From Ctena decussata (taxonomy: Eukaryota > Mollusca > Bivalvia > Lucinida > Lucinidae), in assembly GCA_963989385.1 (NCBI GenBank), contig OZ022513.1, positions 19,823,928 through 19,887,927 on the forward strand: 64,000 nt of DNA, written 5' to 3'. Numbering within the stretch: position 1 is the stretch's first letter; each line of letters begins with the position of its first letter. The notes under the pieces were generated by a model, which was not told the origin of the DNA, made no database searches, and saw nothing but the letters and a program-made list of their open reading frames with translations. This document shows positions 1 to 11,214 of this stretch, piece by piece. The position numbers were made by a program, and so were the translations under genes.

Positions 1-365
1 CTCAGACACACACACACACACACCAACGAATGGTGCACTTGCTGTTGGTGCATGCACCCATTACATGATTTGTACAACTTGTTGAAGTTACTTATACCTA
101 TGGCTGATGCTATCCATTTATGGTGCATAACTTAAACATACCGTTGGTGCATGCATTCATGATTGGTGCCACTGGTTGGTGAAGCTTACATCCTACTTTG
201 TTGCAATACTTTGATGGTGCATACGTTTACCTCTGTTAAGTGCTTACACCCATGATTGGTGCATTCACCCATGATTGGTGCTCTCACCCATGATTGGTGC
301 ATTCACCCATGATTGGTGCACTCACCCATGATTGGTACACCCTCCTATGATTGGTGCACCCTCAC
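1..365. repeat. (CA)n tract and ATTGGTGCA-type minisatellite
   Basis: Bases 9-24 are a short (CA)n run. From about 40, and densely at 235-360, a unit of about 19-20 bp built on CACCCATGATTGGTGCA repeats with changes. No gene is seen. Confidence 0.8.
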
Positions 366-742
366 TGTATTATAGGCAAAGTTAGGAATTATATAGGTAA
401 TTATAGGATACTTAATTTGAACAAGACACTACTTGTAAGGCCAAATATCCTATCTTGTTAATAGTTGGAATGTATACGTTTGATTCTAAACTACTTAGCA
501 TTGGATACTAACCAGCACATTTTTATCTATTATACAATATTTGTATGTCTATAATACATCTAAGATGTACTGTTACATGTTTAAGAAAGAGTTCTTTTAA
601 TAGACGAGTTAAAACTAGCCTATGTCTTGCCTTTCTATTCGCTTCCACTAACTAAGCTACCAATCCAGGTGAACCCTCGCAATTATGCAGCACCCAAGTT
701 ATTCTTGATTGTTTGAAGCTACCTCGGCGCTGGGGTTCCGCT
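366..742. other. Unassigned AT-rich DNA
   Basis: I see no gene, RNA or clear repeat between the minisatellite and the start of composite repeat copy A. Confidence 0.5.
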
Positions 743-955
743 GCAATATTTACATACAAGGTATCCTCTAAAGCCGCTAGACCGATTGAAACCAAATTTC
801 ATATGGAGTCTCCAAGGATTGGGATAAGTTTGTTCAAACACTCCTCTACACATTACCGATATGGCCGCCTACATGGTAAAATGCATGTTTTAAAATCTTT
901 ACTAGAACTAAAAGAAACGTTCTAGTTCAAAGTATACTGTACCACCGATGTCACA

Positions 956-1140
956 GGAGCGGCAGTAGTGTAGTTGATAACACGCTGGAGTACCAATCCA
1001 GGGATCGCAAGATCGAACCTCCGCTTCTCCGGTCTTTCGGATGAGACTTTAAATCGAGGTCCCGTCTTCGTATGCCCTAATTGTTGGCGGGACGTCGAAC
1101 TCGAGTTCAATAACAAGCATAAATATTGGTGTCACACGCT
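956..1140 (+). mobile_element. tRNA-derived SINE, family 3 (copy in A)
   Basis: The head GTAGTGTAGTTGATAACACG is an A-box-like tRNA segment, with CCAATCCAGGGATCGCAAG as anticodon-arm/B-box region, then CCGCTTCTCCGG and a conserved body around GAGGTCCCGTC and GGGACGT. Further copies lie at 9891-10075 and 38241-38370. Confidence 0.6.
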
Positions 1141-1673
1141 CTTAATAGGCTTGTTTAAACGAACACAAGACCATGTATTAACAATTAACAGGGCTTTTAA
1201 CGTTCTGTAATGACTCGGTTTGCGACAAGATTGCATTAGCAGTTATCCATAAAAAACTTACGACAGAATTACACAAATTCGGATATTGTAAAAATGGAAG
1301 TGCAGTCGACATCGAATGAAAACTTTGATGAACATGATTTTGACTTGTAAACTGCTGCTTAAAGTTGGACAAAATTCACGATAGTTGACCATGGCCTGAA
1401 ACGAGAATTTTATAGACATGCATAGTGCGTGTAGGAATCAGCAAGGTTATGGTGATGAGGCCGAAAAATAGTGCCAAAAAATTTCGTTATTTTGTAGCAT
1501 TGAAGTGGGATTTATGCAATAGCGCTCTAACATTTTTCCCAGTGCATTTACTTTTGCAAGGTCCATCGAAGATGTTGAATACCTCGGCATTTGGCCTCGG
1601 TTTTCAACATCTCCCTCGGGACCTTGCTAACGTTAATACAAGAAAAAAACATGTTTGATCCCTTTTACAGAAT

Positions 1674-2090
1674 GAGCTCCAGATAAGAAACGGTAACAGG
1701 GACAGCTCTGTGCTGATCAGAGCTCTAGATGAGAGGGAGTATTTGATGATAATTAGGGAGAAATTTTCGTTAATTCTGCATAAAACCATATGTTGTGACC
1801 CCTCATCTGAACCGTCTTGTCGAGACGGTTCAGATGAGGGGTCACAATATATGGTTTTATGCAGTAATAAGAAAAATTATCTTTAATTATCATCAAATAC
1901 TCCTTCTTATCTAGAGCTCTGGCTGATTTTTGTTCTTATTTCTAAATGAATGTTGTTACCCCATATTAGAATCGTCTTGACAAGACAGTTTAAAGAAGGG
2001 GTCACAACACATTTTTTGCCGAGAAATAAGAAAAATTGTCCTTAAATTATCACTGTTACCCATTCTCGACCACTGGACAATCAAAAATAC
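1674..2090. mobile_element. Palindromic MITE P2 with a second P2 nested inside
   Basis: The outer element starts GAGCTCCAGATAAGAAACGG and ends near 2090. A complete inner copy of the same family occupies about 1720-1920, with its hairpin centre at AACCGTCTTGTCGAGACGGTT-like bases near 1810-1830. Both copies fold into long hairpins. The same nested arrangement occurs at 10612-11020, so nesting came before the A/B duplication. Confidence 0.75.
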
Positions 2091-2258
2091 GATCTCTGCC
2101 AGCCCGATTATCTATGGGATGGGAGAAGGCGCCTCGAAACCTTCGGTATTGCAGCACCCTACGGGTATTGGCCTATGGTAGGGAAACAGCTTGCTACGCA
2201 ACAGCCTGCTACGCTTTCAGCAGGTGCGAAATGAAGGTTAAGATTTCTTTTCTTTCTT

Positions 2259-5200
2259 TCCCCCCCCCCCTCCCGCCTTTTCGAAGAAAAGCGGAGGGAC
2301 ATAGTTTTCGGCTTTCCGTCCTTCCGCCCTTCCGTCTTTCCGCTCCCCCCCCCCCCCCACTAAAGTAGTAGATACCTTGTGTGCGCAACTTCTCCTACAG
2401 TTTTACGCCGATTCTTTCGAAACTTTACAGCTGTTTTTGTCATGGTCTGAAGATATGCACGTGGTTTGGATATAATCCTGAGATTATTTTTTGTCACTTT
2501 TTCCACAAGTTAAACTTAGTCATTTTTAGGCGTTTTTACTATCAAAGTGGGTACCTTGTGTGCGCAACTCCGCCAACAGTTTTATGCCGACGCCTCTGAA
2601 ACTTCACAGGTGTTTTGGTCATGGTCTGAAAATATGCATGTTGTTTCGATATAATCCTCACATTATTTTTTGTTGCTTTTTCCACAAGTTAAACTTAGTC
2701 ATTTTTAGGCGTTTTTACTATCAAAGTGGGTACCTTGTGTGCGCAACTCCGCCAACAGTTTTATGCCGATGCCTTTGAAACTTCATAGGTGTTTTGGTTA
2801 TGGTCTGAAAAGATGCATGTGGTTTGGATATAATCCTCACATTCATTTTTTGTCACTTTTTCTACAAGTTGGACTTAGTCATTTTTTATGCGTTTTTACT
2901 ATTATAGTGACTAGATAGTGGGTACCTTGTGTGCGCAACTCCTCCTACAGTTTTATGCTGATTCCTTTGAAACTTCACAGGTATTTTGGTCATGGTCTGA
3001 AAATATGCATGTGGTTTGGATTTAATCTTCACATTATTTCTATCACTTTTTTTGCAAATCGAACTTAGCCATTTTTCATACATTTTTACTATCAAAGTGA
3101 ATAGATAGTGGGTACCTTGTGTGTGCAACTCCTCCTACAGTTTTAAGCCCATTCCTTTGAAACTTCACAGATGTTTTGATCATGGTCTGAAGATATGCAT
3201 GTGGTTTGGATATAATCCTCACATTATTTTTTTTATTACTTTTTATGGCAAATTGAACTTAGCCATTTTTCATACATTTTAACTATCAAAGTGAATAGAT
3301 AGTAGGTACTTTGTGTGTGCAACTCCTCCTACAGTTTTATACCGATTCCTTTGAAACTTCACAGTTGTTTTGATCATGGTCTGAAAATATGCATGTGGTT
3401 TGAATATAATCCTCACATTATTTTTTTATTACTTTTTCACATTTTTAACTTAGCCGCTTTTCCAGCTCAAACACTAAGTGTATGTACAGTGGAGACCTAG
3501 TTTCCAAGGCGGGGGACATAAATTCGTCGAATTTGCTTGTTGTCCCCCGCCTTTTCGAAGAAAAGCGGAGGGACATAGTTTTCGGCATTCCGTCCTTCCG
3601 CCCTTCCGTCCGTCCATCCGTCCTTCCGTCCGTCCTTCCGTCTTTTCGTCCCCCTAAAGTAGTAGGTATCTTGTGTGCGCAACTCCTACAGTTTTATGCC
3701 GATTCTTTCGAAACTTTATAGATGTCTTTGTCATGGTCTGAAAATATGCATGTAATTTGGATATAATCCTGAGAGTATTTTTGTCACTATTTCCACGAGT
3801 TGAACTTAGTCATTTTTAGGTGTTTTTACTTTCAAAGTGACTGTATAGTGGGTACCTTGTGTGCGCAACTCCTCCAACAGTTTTATGCCGATGCCTCTGA
3901 AACTTCACAGGTGTTTTGGTCATGGTCTGAAAATATGCATGTGGTTTGGATATAATCCTCACATTATTTTTTGTTACTTTTTCCACAAGTTGAACTTAGT
4001 CATTTTTAGGCGTTTTTACTATGATAGCGACTAGATAGTAGGTACCTTGTGTGCGCAACTCCTCCTACAGTTTTATGCTGATTCCTTTGAAGCTTCACAG
4101 GTATTTTGGTCATGGTCTGAAGATATGCATGTGGTTTGGATATAATCCTCACATTATTTTTTATCACTTTTTTTGCAAATTGAACTTAGCCATTTTTCAT
4201 ACATTTTAACTATCAAAGTGAATAGATAGTGGGTACATTGTGTGTGCAACTCCTCCTACAGTTTTATACCGATTCCTTTGAAACTTCACAGTTGTTTTGA
4301 TCATGGTCTGAAAATATGCATGTGGTTTGAATATAATCCTCACATTTTCTTTTTATTACTTTCTTCACATTTTAACTTAGCCGCTTTTCCAGCTCAAACA
4401 CTAAGTGTATGTACAGTGGAGACCTAGTTTCCAAAGCGGGGTACATAAATTCGTCGAATTTGCTTGTTGTCCCCCCGCCTTTTCGAAGAAAAGCGGAGGG
4501 ACATAGTTTTCGGCATTCCGTCCTTCCGTCCGTCCGTCCGTCCTTCCGTCCGTCCTGCCGTCCTTCCGTCTTTCCGTCCCCCTAAAGTAGTAGGTATCTT
4601 GTGTGCGCAACTCCTACAGTTTTATGCCGATTCTTTCGAAACTTTATAGATGTCTTTGTCATGGTCTGAAGATATGCATGTAATTTGGATATAATCCTGA
4701 GAGTATTTTTGTCAATATTTCCACGAGTTGAACTTAGTCATTTTTAGGTGTTTTTACTTTCAAAGTGACTGGATAGTGGGTACCTTGTGTGCGCAACTCC
4801 TCCAACAGTTTTATGCCGATGCCTCTGAAACTTCACAGGTGTTTTGGTCATGGTCTGAAAATATGCATGTGGTTTGGATATAATCCTCACATTATTTTTT
4901 TGTCACTTTTTCCACAAGTTGGACTTAGTCATTTTTTAGGCGTTTTTACTATGATAGTGACTAGATAGTGGGTACCTTGTGTGCGCAACTCCTCCTACGG
5001 TTTTATGCTGATTCCTTTGAAACTTCACAGGTATTTTGGTCATGGTCTGAAAATATGCATGTGGTTTGGATTTAATCTTCACATTATTTTTATCACTTTT
5101 TTGCAAATCGTACTTAGCCATATTTGATACATTTTTACTATCAAAGTGAATAGATAGTGGGTACATTGTGTGTGCAACTCCTCCTACAGTTTTATGTCCA

Positions 5201-5392
5201 TTCCTTTGAAACTTCACAGATGTTTTGATCATTGTCTGAAGATATGCATGTGGTTTGAATATAATCCTCACATTATTTTTTATTACTTTTTTTACATTTT
5301 TAACTTAGCTGCTTTTCCAGCTCAAACACTAAGTGTATATACAGTGGAGACCTAGTTTCCAAGGCGGGGGACATAAATTCGTTGAATTTGCT
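2259..5392. repeat. Higher-order tandem array, unit ~185 bp in ~930-bp blocks
   Basis: Units start with TACCTTGTGTGCGCAACTCC near 2368, 2549, 2728, 2921, 3110, 3304, 3666, 3850, 4040, 4231, 4594, 4780, 4971 and 5160. Sets of units are separated by a spacer with CCTTTTCGAAGAAAAGCGGA and a (GTCC)n-like tract (near 2275, 3550 and 4478). Blocks at about 3490-4425 and 4426-5350 are near-identical, so there is a second-level repeat. Copy B has only a pyrimidine tract (11166-11215) at this place. Open frames here repeat with the unit and are not taken as genes. Confidence 0.9.
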
Positions 5393-6763
5393 TGTTTATT
5401 ATTATCTTTGCCCTCGTCTAGCCTTTGGCCTCTTTCTCTGGGAGATGGTTCGATGATGACTGAAGTGCTTAAGTCTGAAATGCTTTAAACAGCCCCGGAT
5501 CCAGAAGTGGGCTTTGGGATTCAGCTCCGCCATCTGGGCCTCTGTGTTACGGATGATATGTAGGACTCCAGGTAAAAAGGGGTACCTGATTACCAGATTA
5601 CAGTTTGAGATGATTTATCTATGTTGTTGCATTAAAATTTACGTTGTGAAATCTCATAAGGGTTACAACATAAACTGACATTCTTAAAAATTCTCATCAC
5701 AATGATTATGACACATATTTTCAAGTCCATCCCCTCTTTCCCCGTCCCATCCCCCAACCTAACACACACATACTTCTCGGAACCTCCCAGACCCACCAGT
5801 TATCTGTAGCCCTATCAGTACGTGGTGGTCTGTATCCGGGTCTGGTAAACCCAAAACAACTGAACGACCAACCGATTATCTATCTGGCATGAATGTTATT
5901 TACGCCGGTCAGCCCGGCGTCATCACAACGTTGTTTAGACGTCGCATGTATGATAGGTTGAAAGAAGAAAAACGAAAAGATTGTTGTGCGATATCCGGGG
6001 TCGTATTCATAAAACAACTTAAGTCGTTGCGACGCTGTTGCTAAGGCTAAATTTCTATAAAGGAGATTTCCTACAACAATGAAATTTGCTCTGGAGGAAC
6101 AGTCTTTGTAAGACTGTTCCTCCAGAGCAAATTTCATAGTTGTAGGGAATCTCCTTCAAAGCAACAGCATAGCAACCACTTAAGTCGTTTTATGAATACG
6201 GCCCCCGATCATTTCATGCATACCTTTGTAAAGGTGAGCTTTGTTCTACGCGAGTGAGCATAAAATCATTACCGCAATAAACCTTTGTAGAAAATATACT
6301 CGTCGAAAGTAAAGCCAGAAATGAGCTCCGCCCCGTCAAGTAAAGGAAATCGAGGAATATAAGTTTTGCTGTTCATTAACAGTACTTAGAATTACAATGC
6401 AATTCACAAACTCGAAGCCAGTTTGTCACTGCACAGCTGGTTCGGAGTGACGAAACAATTTCCAATCATACATAAGGAGGGCAAATCACAAACTTGCTAT
6501 ATGTCTCGCTTGTTCGCACATTGTCAAAAAAACACAGCTAAAACAGTAAACGAAATGTTTACGCCGCCGACGGCGACGATGACGACGTCGCCGACAAAGT
6601 AACATATATTCATGTACCTAGTTACTACCAGTAACAGGCGAGACAAGAACTGTTAATACTTAAAATGTTATTCGAAAAATATATATTGATAAATCTGAAC
6701 AGCTCTGAAATGCATCATTCATCATTCATTATGATGCATGTTTCTCAGTTTCTAACACCACCA
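5393..6763 (+). repeat. Composite repeat copy A, right part
   Basis: It matches 11215-13326 in the same orientation (for example GGGAGATGGTTCGATGATGA, and the GCCGCCGACGGCGACGATGA stretch near 6562). It differs by the 5997-6205 insertion here and by the insertion at 11765-12454 plus a local duplication in B. No gene recognised. Confidence 0.85.
5997..6205. mobile_element. Palindromic MITE P3 (copy 1), with empty site in copy B
   Basis: About 209 bp, ends GGGGTCGTATTCATAAAAC and its inverse. The arms contain CTACAACNATGAAATTTGCT and meet near GGAACAGTCTTTGTAAGACT. At the matching place near 12500 copy B reads GATATCCGATATGCATACC without it. Other copies: 16300-16516 and 28539-28819. Confidence 0.85.
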
Positions 6764-7985
6764 TTCCACTGGACGACGCTTTGACTGCGCTCTTGGCGAT
6801 CATCGCGCTTCTCAAAAATTTTCGAAATCGCCGCAGAAGCGTAGGCATTTGCCAAAACTTGGAACTTGTGCGCTTCCAGTACGCTGCCAGTACGCTTCTA
6901 ATACTATCTCGCCACGCTAGTCACAATGCTGCCGCGATTTAGCTACGCTTCAGACACGCTTAACGGACTTCGAGGGCGCTTCTAATACGCTGCCACTACG
7001 GCAAAAGATTTTAAGCTACGCTTGATCTACGCTTATTACGATGCATTTGCGATCGTGCTACGACATAAGTGGCGGAGCTGCGCTCATGCTGCGCTTGTGT
7101 TGCGCTTTGCAACCGCTTCTATTTAAATCGGCGGAGAATAGGGTTCAGCAGAAGTTAGCCACCAGCCTTCAAGCAATATTGATAATATAACAATTCCAGT
7201 GGCTATGGCCCAGCTGGCAATCATGAACTAGTGACTTCGAACAACTCGTCTTGTTCTTCTTGCTGTTCAGGCTCAACTGGGGACTCTGTTCGGCGTTCTG
7301 AAGTGCGCCTATCTGGCTCAGTTTAGAGAGCAAGAGCCTGCCCCCTATCAAAAGCAGAAGGCGAAATCCACACCCAGGCCTGGTCAGGAAACTATTTTCA
7401 CGCAGCCTGTACCGCAGGAAAGGGGTGTCCAACTCCTGCTCCGGGCAGCCTGCATCTTGAATGAAACGTGAGAATCGAGTTATATAACGTCGTGGACACG
7501 GGGCGTTTTCATGCCCAGATCGCCATAAGAGCAGAGAAACGCAGATAAAGCACTAAGAGCGCAGCGGAAGCGTCGTGGGTGCGCTATTCATAAATAATAG
7601 AGTCGCAGTGGAAGCAGCAAGAGCGCAACGGGAGCGCAAAGAGCGTAGCAGAAGCGTAGCTGGGTCGCAGACGAATCTCACGGCGCTGTCGGTACGATCC
7701 CGCTGCGCTGGTGCTGCGTAGCTCCCGCTGCTGCTGCGTTCATGAATTTCGAGCTACGCTCTTACTACGCTTTCGTTGCGCTTGAGTCCACGGCGCTTTC
7801 CGCTACGTGAATTTTGAGCAGAGTCAAAACAAGCGCCGTGACGGCGATCATGCCGCTTCTGATACGCTTTTACTGCGACTTAGAAGCTTCTCCTGCGCTG
7901 CTGTCGCTTCTGCTACGATTCATGGCACTTTGTCCAAAATTTTGGAGCGCAGTGGAAGCGCCGTCCAGTGGAATGGGGGTATAAT
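6764..7985 (+). mobile_element. ~1.2-kb inverted-repeat element E1, forward orientation (copy A)
   Basis: The ends are CCATTCCACTGGACGACGC at the left and the inverse form GTCCAGTGGAATGGGGGT near 7970. The inside is rich in scrambled short strings such as GCGTAGC, AGAAGCG and CTACGCTT. The copy at 13327-14577 is inverted. No transposase frame is visible, so it is non-autonomous. The frame at 7169-7432 on the minus strand recurs in B and is repeat-derived. Confidence 0.75.
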
Positions 7986-8112
7986 ACCGCTGTGGAAGCG
8001 CCGTCCAGTGGAATGGCGGTATAATACCCCCATTCCACTGGACGGCGCTTCCACTGCGCTCCGAAAGTTTGGACAAAGCGCCATGAATCGTAGCAGAAGT
8101 GGCAGCAGCGCA
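7940..8112. repeat. Hairpin built from E1 end sequences
   Basis: Two direct copies of GCGCCGTCCAGTGGAATGG are followed by their inverse (CCATTCCACTGGACGGCGCT). The arms run on through TTTGGACAAAGCGCCATGAATC, so 7895-8130 can fold back on itself. It looks like a second E1 end joined head to head with the first. Confidence 0.7.
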
Positions 8113-8136
8113 GGAGAAGCTTCTAGAGGTCGCAGT

Positions 8137-8309
8137 AAAAGCCTGGGCATCCACCCAGTTCGACCAGACTCTTTGCTAAGCGCTTAAAGACTAGCTAAGT
8201 GCCTGAGCTACGTCCATGCGGACAGCGAAAACTCTCGTGGATCAGGCTGACCTGAGTCTGCGCTGGGCGCACAACCACATAGATGGATTTGTCGTGTTGA
8301 GGCTCATTT
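8137..8309. mobile_element. Palindromic MITE P1, left-truncated copy
   Basis: It contains CCTGGGCATCCACCCAGTTC, AGCGCTTAAAG, CATGCGGACAGCG and the right end GCGCTGGGCGCACAACCAC...GAGGCTCA. About 65 bp of the left end is missing, replaced by E1-derived sequence. Confidence 0.75.
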
Positions 8310-9675
8310 AATAATCTCCTCAGTTGCCTTAAGAATGGGAAAGCTGAAAACGTTGTAGAAATGTTTTAGCTCACCTGAGCCGAAGACTGACTGATAAGAT
8401 AGGCAGGCTCCGTCGTCCGTCTGTCATCTGTAAACATTTTCAAAGGACTTCTCTCAGAAGCTGATGAGTATACTGTAACCAACTATCACGTCTTTGTCAG
8501 TGTGTCAAGTACATGTATGGTCATGTGATTCTCTCCAGTTCTATAGACATATGCTCTGAACAAGCATATTATAGCAATTAAAGTGGAAGGGCGTTAATTC
8601 CTAAATTCTGCAAGCTTAACAGTTTTTTTATGCGCTCTGCAAATTCTTTTTAACTCTGCCCTCTGATATATATTGTGCCAATACAAGGCCGTATTGCCGC
8701 ACTAAATACGTACGTACGTTGGCGATTATAACATGTATAATGAGGGGAGGGTGGGAAGGGGGGGAGTGAAAGGGCAAGATATATGTTATTGGAGAATTAA
8801 GCAAAATTGCAAAATTTCCACCAAATCCAGTCTTTAATGAAACTCTGACACATGCTTATCAGGGTCTCCAATGCTTGCATGTGGTATTCCAGATAAATAC
8901 ATGTACGTAAACAGAGTTACAACAGAATAATTTTTTACATGAAAATTCTATGGTATAAGTTTCGGTTATTGAAAAAATCCCAGAGTTTCAGTTACATAAA
9001 GGCAATGCAAGGTTTGAGGTACAAGTAATTTAATGCACTCATATGTCGCATGAATTCACACATATGAAGTATCTCTTTTTTCAATCAATGCCGTGTCTTG
9101 ACCGTATTGTCCATATATATTGAGAGACACAGAGGCGCCCGGGCAAACAGTGTAGACCTAGATCAGACTGCTCTCTAGGAGCAGTCTGATCAGGTTCTGC
9201 AATGTTTGCCATTCCATCAAATATTTTAATTCACTGTCCTATAGGCTATAATAAAATCATTTTTGTTTTCTAATTATAGAACAATTTGTAAGCATGTCCC
9301 AATATTAATGGCATTTGAGGTAATTTGCGGACCGCTAATTAAAAGCAGTTATGTTTTCATAGAGCATAAAACAAACAATAAAGGGTTCGGTAATCTTTAG
9401 TATTTGGCTAAAATGCTTAAAATATAGGTCTAATATAGCCAAATTGGAAATTAAACAAAATCGAATTTTAGCCGGACAGTAACAACCAACTTGAAAGACG
9501 GAAAATGGAGTTGAAAGAAATATGCAGTGACTGGTGTTCCAAACTATTACACAGTACGTATGTAAGTAGAATACATACTTTTTTAGCTAATCTGAACCAT
9601 AGGCTCCAGAGAAGCTCATACAACAAGCAGGCTCCGTTGGCCATGGTCATCCGTCCATCGTGGCGTCTCTGTCTG
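8310..9675. other. Spacer between composite copies; short decayed repeats only
   Basis: A short inverted repeat AGATCAGACTGCTC...GAGCAGTCTGATCA lies at 9160-9192, flanked by CAAACAGTGTAGAC-type sequence that also occurs near 15020, 38140 and 43010. Otherwise I see no gene. Confidence 0.45.
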
Positions 9676-9890
9676 TCAATATTTACATACCAGGTATCTT
9701 CTTAAGCCGCTAGACCGATTGAAACCAAATTTCATATGGAGCCTCCAGCGATTGGGATAACTTTGTTCAAACACTCCTCGACACATAACCGATATGGCCG
9801 CCTACATGGTAAAATGCATGTTTTAAAATCTTTACCAGAACTAAAAGAAACGTTCTAGTTCAAAGTATAATGTACCACCGATGTCACAGG

Positions 9891-10075
9891 AGCGGCTGTA
9901 GTGTAGTGGATAACACGCTGGAGTACCAATCCAGGGATCGCAAGATCGTATCACCGCTTCTCCGGCCTTTTGGATGAGACTTTAAATCGAGGTCCCGTCT
10001 CCGTATGACCGAGTTGTTGGCGGGACGTTAAACTCGAGTTCAGTAATATGCATAAATATTGGTGTCACACGCTCT
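9891..10075 (+). mobile_element. tRNA-derived SINE, family 3 (copy in B)
   Basis: GTAGTGTAGTGGATAACACG is the A-box-like head, with CCAATCCAGGGATCGCAAG, then GAGGTCCCGTCTCCGTATGA and GGGACGTTAAACTCGAG. It is closer to the apparent consensus than the copy near 956. Confidence 0.6.
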
Positions 10076-10611
10076 TAATAGGCATGTTTAAACGAACACA
10101 AAACCATGTAATAACAATTAACAGCCTGGGGTTTTTCACGTACTGTAATGACTCGGTTTGCGACAAGATTGCATTTATCTATAAAAGACCAACGAAAGAA
10201 TTACACAAATTCGGATATTGTAAAACTGGAAGTGCATACGACATCGAATGCAAACTTTGATGAACATGACTTTGACTTGTAAACTGCTGCTTAAATTTGG
10301 ACAAAATTCACGATAGTTGACCATGGCCTGAAACGAGAATTTTATAGACCATGCATAGTGCGTGTAGGAATCAGCAAGGTAATGGTGATGAGGCCGAAAA
10401 ATAGTGCCAAAAATTTCGTTATTTTGTAGCATTGAAGTGGGATTTATGCAATAGCGATCAAACATTTTTTCCAGCGCATCTACTTTTGCAAGGTCCATCG
10501 GGAGATGTTGAATACCTCGGCACATGGCCTCGGTTTTCAACATCTCCCTCGGGACCTTGCTAACGTTAATGCATGAAAAAAAACCCTGTTTGATCCCTTT
10601 TACAGAATGAG

Positions 10612-11020
10612 CTCCAGATAAGAAACGATAACAGGGATATTTCTGTGCTGATCAGAGCTCTAGATAAGAGGGAGTATTTGATGATAATTAGGGATAATTT
10701 TCGTTAATTCTGCATACAACCATATGTTGTGACCCCTCATCTGAACCATCTCGTTGAGACGGTTCAGATGAGGGGTCACAATATATGGTTTTATGCAGAA
10801 ATAAGAAAAATTTTCTTTAATTATCATCAAATACTCCTTCTTAGCTAGAGCTCTGGCTGATTTTTGTTCTTATTTCTAAATGAATGTTGTTACCCTATAT
10901 TAGAACCGTCTTGACAAGACAATTTAAATGAGGGATCACAACACATTTTTTTTTTGCTGAGAAATAAGAAAAAATGTCCTTAAATTATCCCTGTTAACCA
11001 TTCTGGACCACTGGACAATG
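10612..11020. mobile_element. Palindromic MITE P2, nested pair (copy B)
   Basis: Same order and breakpoints as 1674-2090: the outer left end GAGCTCCAGATAAGAAACG, the inner copy 10654-10853, then the outer right half. The inner hairpin centre is at 10740-10770. Confidence 0.7.
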
Positions 11021-11214
11021 AAAATTACGATCTCTGCCAGTCCGATTATCTATGGGGTGGGAGAAGACGCCTCGAAACCTTCGGTATTGGAGCATCCTAC
11101 GGGCATTGGCATATGGTAGGGCAACAGCCTGCTTTGTTTTCAGCAGGTGCGAAATGAAGGTTAAGTTTTCTTTTCTTTTTTTTTCTTTTTTTTTTTTTCT
11201 TTTTTTTTTTTTTT

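Larger units (their letters stand above)
743..2258 (+). repeat. Composite repeat copy A, left part
   Basis: It matches 9676-11178 nearly base for base over long runs (for example CCGCTAGACCGATTGAAACC), in the same orientation. It contains a tRNA-derived SINE near 956-1140 and a nested palindromic MITE pair at 1674-2090. A related but more divergent stretch lies inverted at 20712-21495. Open frames here are broken and unrecognised. Confidence 0.85.
9676..11178 (+). repeat. Composite repeat copy B, left part
   Basis: A direct counterpart of 743-2258, with the SINE at 9891-10075 and a nested P2 pair at 10612-11020 (inner copy about 10654-10853). It ends in a polypyrimidine tract at 11166-11215, where copy A carries the 3.1-kb tandem array. 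Confidence 0.85.

Noticed and set aside
2259..5392. Regular repeats resembling a CRISPR array
   Set aside because: Units are ~185 bp with no short repeat/unique spacer pattern, and the DNA is eukaryotic; this is a satellite.
7807..8187. Arg/Ser-rich 126-residue frame as an SR-like protein
   Set aside because: The composition comes from the E1 repeat, and a similar product is read from the opposite strand of the palindrome.
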